Positions 1 through 4,707 of a stretch of 7,440 bases of DNA are shown piece by piece. The position numbers and the translations under genes were made by a program. Numbering within the stretch: position 1 is the first letter of the stretch; every line of letters starts with the position of its first letter. Source of the stretch: Anaerolineales bacterium (lineage in GTDB: Bacteria > Chloroflexota > Anaerolineae > B4-G1 > DUEL01). The stretch spans positions 1 to 7,440 of the forward strand of contig DQUX01000170.1 in NCBI GenBank assembly GCA_015662065.1. Direction: 5' to 3'. The notes below the pieces were generated by a model. That model ran no database searches. It worked only from the letters and a program-made list of their open reading frames with translations, and was not told the DNA's origin.

Positions 1-530
1 CGGCGGCAGGTATCACACCGAGGCACCTTGTCCACGATGTACGAATCGGGCAGGGCACGGGGGGCCATCTTGTAGACCGCCTTCCGCACCGCCAGTTCCT
101 CCTCGAAGGGACTGGGCAGTTCCACCGGACAGACGGCGGCGCAGAGGCCGCAGTTGATGCACCGTTCCGTCTCCACATAGGTGGGGCGATGCCGCACCGT
201 CACGGTGAAATCCCCCGCCTGACCGACGACGTGGATCAGGTCCGTGTTGGCGAGGATCTCGATGTTGGGATGGCGGTTGAAATCCAGGAAGGCGGGCGAG
301 ATAGCGGGGCGAGTGCAGCCGTAGCCGTGGTCGGAGGTCCCCCGGCAGAGGACGCAGTCGTGGGTGGGGAACATATACCCGAGTTGAGCCACCCGTCCGC
401 CCAGCCAGGGCATGTTCTCCACTAGATAGACCTTCAGCCCGGCCTCGGCCAGGTCTATGGCCGCCCGCATCCCACCGACGCCCCCCCCGACGACCAGCAC
501 CGCCCCAGCGCTCTGATCACTCCTGGGCAT
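1..530 (-). CDS. hdrA: Second HdrA-like flavin/iron-sulfur subunit, short form, 3' end cut by window edge
   Basis: About 176 codons are visible; the frame is open to the window edge. Residues 11-38 form an FAD-binding Rossmann fold (VVGGGVGGMRAA, with Glu38 ending the second strand), followed by the HdrA motif LGGRVAQL (43-50) and FPTHDC. Cys59, Cys62 and Cys72 lie in a loop before RHPNIEIL. A ferredoxin motif follows at Cys124-x2-Cys127-x2-Cys130-x3-Cys134-Pro, then the typical HdrA stretch VELPSPFEEEL and Cys172-x2-Cys175, the start of a second cluster motif. Canonical HdrA carries this ferredoxin module inserted in its thioredoxin-reductase-like domain. The usual N-terminal domain of about 140 residues is absent: the protein starts directly at the flavin fold. 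The ATG at 530 has AGGAGG four bases upstream. It is the last visible gene of the operon. The HdrA family is clear; its partner and reaction are inferred. Confidence 0.88.
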   Translation of the reverse strand, partial: MPRSDQSAGAVLVVGGGVGGMRAAIDLAEAGLKVYLVENMPWLGGRVAQLGYMFPTHDCVLCRGTSDHGYGCTRPAISPAFLDFNRHPNIEILANTDLIHVVGQAGDFTVTVRHRPTYVETERCINCGLCAAVCPVELPSPFEEELAVRKAVYKMAPRALPDSYIVDKVPRCDTCR

Positions 531-534
531 ACAG

Positions 535-540
535 CCTCCT
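535..540 (-). promoter_or_regulatory. Shine-Dalgarno site of second hdrA
   Basis: The minus strand reads AGGAGG-CTGT-ATG. The perfect Shine-Dalgarno core with a four-base spacer fixes the start at 530, so the lack of an HdrA N-terminal domain is not a start-choice artefact. No coding sequence for that domain is seen in the 103 bases upstream. Confidence 0.7.
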
Positions 541-556
541 CAAAAAAGATCGTTCA

Positions 557-627
557 ACCATAGAGGCGCAGAGGACACGGAGCGAACTCTTTCTCTGCGT
601 TCTATGTGTCCTCCGTGTCTCCGGGGT
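557..627. repeat. Imperfect inverted-repeat element in the frdA-hdrA spacer
   Basis: The spacer between the flavoprotein and second hdrA holds two arms of related GAGGACACGGAG-like sequence. CGCAGAG (567-573) pairs with CTCTGCG (593-599), GACACGGAG (574-582) pairs with CTCCGTGTC (611-619), and GAGGACAC (571-578) can alternatively pair with GTGTCCTC (606-613). The outer ends read ACCA and GGGGT. From memory this resembles a dispersed 'cagaggacacagag' intergenic element seen in many environmental bacterial genomes. No open reading frame or transposase is associated. It would lie inside the operon transcript. Confidence 0.6.
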
Positions 628-633
628 GAAATT

Positions 634-2241
634 TCACTCGTGTCGTGTGTAGTCCGGCAGGAGGATAGGGGAGATCACGCCGGTATCCCCCCCCGCCTCC
701 TCCAGTTCTCGGTTCCACTTCTCCAGATGGGCCAGGGTGGGCCTGGCCGGCCTCACCCGATGGGCGTACTCCGCCGCCGACCGGCCCGCCCGTCGGCCGA
801 AGACGGTGATCTCCAGAAGGCTGTTGCCCATCAGCCGATTGTGACCGTGCACCCCTCCACTCACCTCCCCGGCGATGAAGAGGCCCGGAACGTCGCAGGA
901 GCTATCCGCCTTCAGCCGGACCCCGCCGTTCTGGTAGTGAAGGGTGGGATAGACCAGCATCGGCTCCTTGGTGATGTCGATGCCAAAGCGGCTGAACTGG
1001 CGGACCATCGCCGGCAAGGCCCTCTGGATGGTGCCGGGGCCGTGGATGAGCTCGATCATCGGCGAATCCAGCCACACCCCGTGCTGGCCCGTCGGCGTGA
1101 CGATGCCGTTGCTCCGCCCCTTACACTCGCGGATGAGGGCCGCCGCCTCCACGTCGCGGGGCTCCAGCGGGTAGACAAACTGCTCGCCGAACCTGTTGAC
1201 CGGCTGGGCCCCCAGCCCGCGCACCTTCTCGGTGACCAACAGGCCCACGATCTGTTCCGGGAAAGCCGCGCCGGTGGGATGATACTGCATAGACTCCAGG
1301 TAACCCAGGGGCGCGCCGACCCGATAGGCCAACACCACCCCATCGGCGGTCGCGCCGTAGTGGTTGGTGGTGGGGAATCCCTGGTAGTGGAGCCGTCCGC
1401 TGCCGCCAGTGGCCAGAATGACCGCCTTGGCCTTGATAAAGGCGTAAGCCCCGGTCTCCAGGTTCATTATCACCGCCCCGGCGATCTGCCCCTCGTCGTC
1501 CAGCACCAGCTCCACTGCGGGAGAGAACTCGCTCACGGTGATACCCTCCTCCCGGTTGCGCACCTCGTCCCGCAACGTGCGCATAATCTCCGCCCCGGAG
1601 TAATCCCGCGCCGAGTGCATGCGCTTACGGCTGGTGCCACCGCCGTGCGCCTCTACCATCGTCCCGTCGGGCTCCTTATCGAACATCACCCCCAGGTCCT
1701 CCAGCCACTTGATGACCGGAGGCGCATCCATCACCAGGGCCTCCACCAGCTCCGGGACGTTGGTGAAGTGCCCACCGCCGATCACATCCAGGTAGTGGAT
1801 GGCGGGGCTATCCTCCGGCCGGTCGGCGGCCTGGATCCCCCCCTGGGCCATCATCGTGTTGGCGTCACCAAAGCGCAACTTGGTCACCAGGATGACCTTC
1901 GCCCCGTGCTCCTGGGCCAGGAGCGCCGCCGAGGCCCCCGCCCCACCCCCACCGATAACCAGCACGTCGGTCTCGGCCACGGGAGCACTCAGGTCGAAAT
2001 CCGGCCCGATGTGGGGTCGGCCCTCGACGATTCGGGTCAGCTCAACGGGCATACGCTGCCCCTTGCTGACCCCCACCCGAATGGCCTGGAAAGTTTCTCC
2101 CTTATAGTCTGGGTGAAACCCGTTCAGGATCTTCTCCCGCTCCTCCAGGCTCATCGCCGGGAAGGTCTCCTTCAACCGTCGAGCGCGGGTGGCCTCGACC
2201 ATACGGATGGATTCTTGCATCTCGGGCGGATACCCACTCAT
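634..2241 (-). CDS. frdA: Fumarate reductase/succinate dehydrogenase-type flavoprotein (FrdA/SdhA/TfrA-like)
   Basis: A 535-residue FAD protein predicted to interconvert fumarate and succinate in the cytoplasm. The FAD fold starts late, at DVLVIGGGGAGAS (92-104), after about 90 residues of unassigned extension. Active-site equivalents are all present: His321 in QYHPTG, Thr337-Glu338 before VRG, Arg362 in PRDVEAA, His435 in LHYQNGG and Arg469 in HGHNRLMGNSL. The His that covalently binds FAD in membrane-bound enzymes (SHTVAAQGG) is replaced by Asn128 in ANTMMAQGG, so FAD is probably non-covalent, as in L-aspartate oxidase. After the flavin domain (about residue 490) only 45 residues remain, so the usual helical C-terminal domain is missing. 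No membrane anchor gene is seen. I chose the ATG at 2241, with GGGAGG eight bases upstream; a GTG at 2259 overlapping the stop of the preceding gene is the alternative. L-aspartate oxidase is less likely because the gene sits with frdB and hdr genes. Confidence 0.85.
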   Translation of the reverse strand: MSGYPPEMQESIRMVEATRARRLKETFPAMSLEEREKILNGFHPDYKGETFQAIRVGVSKGQRMPVELTRIVEGRPHIGPDFDLSAPVAETDVLVIGGGGAGASAALLAQEHGAKVILVTKLRFGDANTMMAQGGIQAADRPEDSPAIHYLDVIGGGHFTNVPELVEALVMDAPPVIKWLEDLGVMFDKEPDGTMVEAHGGGTSRKRMHSARDYSGAEIMRTLRDEVRNREEGITVSEFSPAVELVLDDEGQIAGAVIMNLETGAYAFIKAKAVILATGGSGRLHYQGFPTTNHYGATADGVVLAYRVGAPLGYLESMQYHPTGAAFPEQIVGLLVTEKVRGLGAQPVNRFGEQFVYPLEPRDVEAAALIRECKGRSNGIVTPTGQHGVWLDSPMIELIHGPGTIQRALPAMVRQFSRFGIDITKEPMLVYPTLHYQNGGVRLKADSSCDVPGLFIAGEVSGGVHGHNRLMGNSLLEITVFGRRAGRSAAEYAHRVRPARPTLAHLEKWNRELEEAGGDTGVISPILLPDYTRHE

Positions 2242-2249
2242 TCTCCCTT

Positions 2250-2255
2250 CCTCCC
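2250..2255 (-). promoter_or_regulatory. Shine-Dalgarno site deciding the flavoprotein start
   Basis: The minus strand reads GGGAGG, eight bases, then ATG at 2241. This ideal spacing favours 2241 over the in-frame GTG at 2259, which would place the site inside the coding region. Confidence 0.6.
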
Positions 2256-2975
2256 TCACTTCGGCTCAATATCCCGCGCCTTATACCGGGCCACTAGCTC
2301 TTCCTTGGCGAGGCTCTTCAACTCCTCAATCTCAGCCCGGAAGCGCCCGGACGCGATCTCCTCCAGCCGCTCCTCCAGATGCCTGGAGCGGGGTGCCAGG
2401 TAGCGGCCGTAGAGGCGGCGGGCCAGGATGGCGATGTTGTACTGCGCCTCCTCCGCCGGACAGCGGGCGGCGCAGAGGCCGCACATAATGCAATCGAACG
2501 AGAGGTCTGCTACCTGGGCGATGTCTCCCCGCATCCCCGCCGCCATATACGCCCGCACGTCGATCTCCTGGGGGCAAGCCTTGGTGCAGGCACCACACCC
2601 CAGGCACCGCAGCACCTCGGGGTAGAGGCTGAAGAGCGTGGTCGGCGTCGGCTCCAGCTTCGTGATGTCATAAGAGGCCCGGCGGGCGGGGAAGAAGGGG
2701 AGCTGAGCCAGGTACATGTTGGGCTGCACCACCGTCTGGCAGGCCAGGCCGAAGTAGAGCTTGGGGTCCCCCTGGATGCGATAGGCGGTGGCGCACGCAC
2801 CGCAGAACCCGCCCCGGCACCCCACGCCGCGGATCATCTTATAGCCCGCCCACTCCATCGCCTTCATAATCGTCAGCGTAGGCGGGACCATGTACTGCTT
2901 GCCCATAATGTAGATGGGTATCAGTTCCGCCTCCGCCACTTCGAGCTGCTGCTCCGTCATCTGTTCCGTCACCAT
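2256..2975 (-). CDS. frdB: Fumarate reductase-type iron-sulfur subunit (2Fe-2S plus two 4Fe-4S, FrdB/TfrB-like)
   Basis: A 239-residue electron-transfer subunit expected to carry electrons to or from the adjacent flavoprotein. Residues 18-95 form a plant-type ferredoxin domain with the 2Fe-2S ligands Cys53-x4-Cys58-x2-Cys61-x17-Cys79. Two ferredoxin motifs follow: Cys124-x2-Cys127-x2-Cys130-x3-Cys134-Pro and Cys162-x2-Cys165-x2-Cys168-x3-Cys172-Pro. Both have the full four-Cys pattern of 4Fe-4S clusters, which is closer to TfrB/HdrC than to classical SdhB with its 3Fe-4S site. The last 60 residues are charged and helical-looking. Unlike methanogen TfrB there is no C-terminal CCG (disulfide-reductase) domain; the hdrD-like gene upstream could supply it. 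The ATG at 2975 has GGGAGG four bases upstream; a TTG at 3002 lies in the tandem repeat and is unlikely. The stop lies 14 bases before the flavoprotein start, so the two are tightly coupled. Confidence 0.85.
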   Translation of the reverse strand: MVTEQMTEQQLEVAEAELIPIYIMGKQYMVPPTLTIMKAMEWAGYKMIRGVGCRGGFCGACATAYRIQGDPKLYFGLACQTVVQPNMYLAQLPFFPARRASYDITKLEPTPTTLFSLYPEVLRCLGCGACTKACPQEIDVRAYMAAGMRGDIAQVADLSFDCIMCGLCAARCPAEEAQYNIAILARRLYGRYLAPRSRHLEERLEEIASGRFRAEIEELKSLAKEELVARYKARDIEPK

Positions 2976-2979
2976 CTGT

Positions 2980-2985
2980 CCTCCC
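2980..2985 (-). promoter_or_regulatory. Shine-Dalgarno site of the iron-sulfur subunit
   Basis: The minus strand reads GGGAGG-ACAG-ATG, with the same four-base spacer as the second hdrA. It supports the ATG at 2975 rather than the TTG at 3002, which would draw its first codons from the CTAGTC repeat. Confidence 0.55.
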
Positions 2986-2994
2986 ACTTGATCG

Positions 2995-3045
2995 CTAGTC
3001 AACTAGTCACCTAGTCACTAGTCACCCAGTCCCCGCATCCCCGCG
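2995..3045. repeat. Degenerate 8-base tandem repeat (CTAGTCAC type)
   Basis: On the plus strand CTAGTC(A) occurs at 2995, 3003, 3011 and 3018, a spacing of 7-8 bases. It then decays into CCCAGTCC, CCGCATCC and CCGCGTCA, which keep the same 8-base rhythm. It fills most of the gap between the FrhB-like gene and the iron-sulfur subunit gene. The same family is found at 4171-4227. Confidence 0.75.
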
Positions 3046-4161
3046 TCACCGCTCCTCCCCCACCTCCGACCACTCATCCTCGCGGAAGGTGATCAGCGGC
3101 AGCGGCTCCTCCACATCCCGGCCCGGCACGTACTCGAAGACCGCCTGGACCTCGTGCCCAACCGCCCGGAAGACCCGGGCCACGGGCAGATCCGCCGGGC
3201 AGGCGTCGGTGCAGACCCCGCAACCGATGCAGGAGAGGACCATGTGGTTGAGCCGGGTGAGGTGGAAGAGCACCGTGTCGGCGGGCAGCCGGTAGGCCCC
3301 CTTTCGCTGCGCCCAGTTCATGTACTGGATCGGCTCGTGCTCGAAGATGGGGCTCTTGAAGAGGCAGGTCTTGCAGTAGCAGATGGGACAGGTGGTCATG
3401 CAGTTGTGGCAGCGCACGCAGGCGGCGAAGACCCCCTCGACCCCTTCCTTCTCCAGCCGTCCGCGGATCTCGGCAAACCGCTCATCCCGCACCTTCGTGC
3501 GCGCCGCGACGAGCTTCTCCACCACCTCCGCCCGGCGGTCGTCCGCCTCCGCCGCGTCCAGGCCCAGCCTCTTCCCCAGCTCGTCGGGCAGCGAGATCGG
3601 GATGCCGGCGGAGAGATCGGCGCCGAAGAGCTCCACCTGGATGTCCCCTCCCTCGGCGTGGGGCTTCTCGCACATCTGGCACCCATCACGGAGGGCGTAT
3701 ACATCCTGGGGGGCCAACTCCCCCCTCTGGACCGCTTCCAGGAGCGCCGCTCGGTCCACCCCGCCGTCGGCCCGCACCGCCCCGTAATCCGGCACGGTGT
3801 AGGCGCCCGGGCAGTCCACCACGACCGTCACCAGGTCCTCCAGGCTGGCCTGCTGGAGCTTGACCAACTCGATCAGCGCCCGGTACTCGCAGGGGCGCAG
3901 CACCGCCGCGACGCGCCCGCGGGGCTCTCGGATCGAGACCGGCCCGACCACCCGCGCCGCGTTCAACCCCATCACCGGGGCCAGCGGGTCCGCCGCGTCC
4001 AGGAGGGCCGTGTCCGCCACCAGCGCCGGAATCACCGAGCCGGAAGGGGTCTCCATCAGCACCAGCACGCCGTCCACAACCTTCTCCTCCAGCAGCCGCC
4101 GGAGAAAGCCGCGCACCGCTGCCAACACATCGTTACCCTCAACAGGTATCCGTGCTTGCAT
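3046..4161 (-). CDS. FrhB/FdhB-like iron-sulfur oxidoreductase subunit
   Basis: A 371-residue protein resembling the beta subunits of F420-reducing hydrogenase and formate dehydrogenase. The FrhB-like core (about residues 10-180) contains LRPCEYRALIELVKL (88-102), DCPGAY (116-121) and Cys161-x2-Cys164. Two ferredoxin motifs follow: Cys248-x2-Cys251-x2-Cys254-x3-Cys258-Pro and Cys311-x2-Cys314-x2-Cys317-x3-Cys321-Pro. Three extra cysteines (261, 263, 266) directly follow the first motif in CPICYCKTC. No transmembrane segment or signal peptide is apparent. Family members bind FAD and pass electrons between a nucleotide or F420 type carrier and partner iron-sulfur proteins, so here it may be the port by which the complex meets its soluble carrier; that role and the carrier are inferred. 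Two adjacent ATGs exist (4164 and 4161); the second has GGAGG four bases upstream, like its neighbours. The spacer to mvhD is 66 bases, mostly repeat. Confidence 0.7.
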   Translation of the reverse strand: MQARIPVEGNDVLAAVRGFLRRLLEEKVVDGVLVLMETPSGSVIPALVADTALLDAADPLAPVMGLNAARVVGPVSIREPRGRVAAVLRPCEYRALIELVKLQQASLEDLVTVVVDCPGAYTVPDYGAVRADGGVDRAALLEAVQRGELAPQDVYALRDGCQMCEKPHAEGGDIQVELFGADLSAGIPISLPDELGKRLGLDAAEADDRRAEVVEKLVAARTKVRDERFAEIRGRLEKEGVEGVFAACVRCHNCMTTCPICYCKTCLFKSPIFEHEPIQYMNWAQRKGAYRLPADTVLFHLTRLNHMVLSCIGCGVCTDACPADLPVARVFRAVGHEVQAVFEYVPGRDVEEPLPLITFREDEWSEVGEER

Positions 4162-4165
4162 CATT

Positions 4166-4170
4166 CCTCC
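4166..4170 (-). promoter_or_regulatory. Shine-Dalgarno site of the FrhB-like gene
   Basis: The minus strand reads GGAGG-A-ATG-ATG. Spacing is one base to the first ATG and four to the second; four matches the spacing at 2980-2985 and 535-540, so 4161 is the preferred start. Only one residue is at stake. Confidence 0.5.
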
Positions 4171-4227
4171 CCTAGTCCCCTAGTCACCTAGTCACCGAAT
4201 CACCGCGTCGTCGCGTCTCCGCGTCCC
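4171..4227. repeat. Degenerate 8-base tandem repeat (CCTAGTCA type)
   Basis: The plus strand shows CCTAGTCC, CCTAGTCA, CCTAGTCA and CCGAATCA, then CCGCGTCG, TCGCGTCT and CCGCGTCC, in 8-base phase. It occupies nearly the whole gap between mvhD and the FrhB-like gene and belongs to the same family as 2995-3045. It begins immediately next to the Shine-Dalgarno site of the FrhB-like gene. Confidence 0.78.
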
Positions 4228-4656
4228 TCACACCGCCCACTCCCGCCGCATCGGGTTAGGCCCTTTCTCCTTCAGAAACTCGGTCATCTGCGTCACCGTG
4301 TCGGCGAAGCGCTGCCCCTCAGAGGCGCTGATCCACCGCAGCCAGACTCGGTCCTCCTCCAGGCCGGACTGCTTGAGGATCTCCTTGAGAGCGATGATCC
4401 GCCGCCGGGCTTTGTAGTTGCCGGACTGGTAGTGGCAGTCGCCGGGGTGGCAGCCGCCGATGAGCACCCCGTCCGCCCCGTCCAGCAGCGCTTTGAGGAC
4501 GTAGGTGGGGTCCACCGACCCGGAGCACATCAGTCGGATGATGCGCACGTTGGGCGGGTACTGGATACGGGAGGTGCCCGCCAGGTCCGCACCGGTGTAG
4601 GTGCACCAGTTGCAGAGGAAAGCGACGATCTTCGGCTCAAAATCCGTGGTCTCCAT
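4228..4656 (-). CDS. mvhD: MvhD/FlpD-type 2Fe-2S electron-transfer subunit
   Basis: A 142-residue protein of normal length for the MvhD/FlpD family, the small 2Fe-2S adaptor that passes electrons from hydrogenase or formate dehydrogenase to HdrA in bifurcating complexes. Family motifs are clear: FLCNWCTYTGADLAG near the N-terminus (Cys15, Cys18), LMCSGSVDP (Cys44) and the hallmark GGCHPGDCHYQSGN (Cys69, Cys74). These five cysteines include the expected cluster ligands. The C-terminal part is helical and charged. The ATG at 4656 is preceded by AGAGGAG with an eight-base spacer. It lies directly downstream of hdrA, as is usual for this family. Here no hydrogenase gene is next to it; an FrhB-like gene follows instead, which hints that the donor is not H2. 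Family assignment is firm; the donor is inferred. Confidence 0.92.
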   Translation of the reverse strand: METTDFEPKIVAFLCNWCTYTGADLAGTSRIQYPPNVRIIRLMCSGSVDPTYVLKALLDGADGVLIGGCHPGDCHYQSGNYKARRRIIALKEILKQSGLEEDRVWLRWISASEGQRFADTVTQMTEFLKEKGPNPMRREWAV

Positions 4657-4671
4657 CTAGCGCACTCCTCT

Positions 4672-4707
4672 CAGGTCGCAAGTTTGCAAGTTGGCAGGTC
4701 ACAGGGT
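4672..4707. repeat. Short 7-8 base tandem repeat (CAAGTTGG/CAGGTCA type)
   Basis: The plus strand reads as CAGGTCG, CAAGTTTG, CAAGTTGG, CAGGTCA, CAGGGT: five loosely related units in 7-8 base phase. It fills the gap between hdrA and mvhD up to the hdrA stop codon. It is a third sequence family, distinct from the CTAGTC repeats. Confidence 0.6.

Noticed and set aside
542..627. Inverted repeat plus a U6 run on the minus strand as a rho-independent terminator
   Set aside because: The U run is at least nine bases from the hairpin base and lies directly before the Shine-Dalgarno site of the next gene; the stem is imperfect. An attenuating effect stays possible and is noted as a finding.
634..2241. 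L-aspartate oxidase (NadB)
   Set aside because: Non-covalent FAD and shared fold would fit, but the paired 2Fe-2S/4Fe-4S subunit immediately upstream and the hdr genes fit a fumarate reductase type enzyme better; no nadA or nadC is present.
604..2403. A 599-codon open frame on the plus strand opposite the flavoprotein gene
   Set aside because: It is antisense to a clearly recognised enzyme, has no family motif, is rich in Arg, His, Pro and Gly as expected from GC-rich shadow frames, and starts inside the inverted-repeat spacer.
2995..3045. Short direct repeats as a CRISPR array
   Set aside because: Units are 7-8 bases and contiguous, with no spacers of 30 bases or so and no cas genes.
3154..4191. 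A 345-codon plus-strand frame opposite the FrhB-like gene
   Set aside because: Shadow of the real gene: low-complexity His/Arg/Gln-rich product without domains, running into the CTAGTC repeat.
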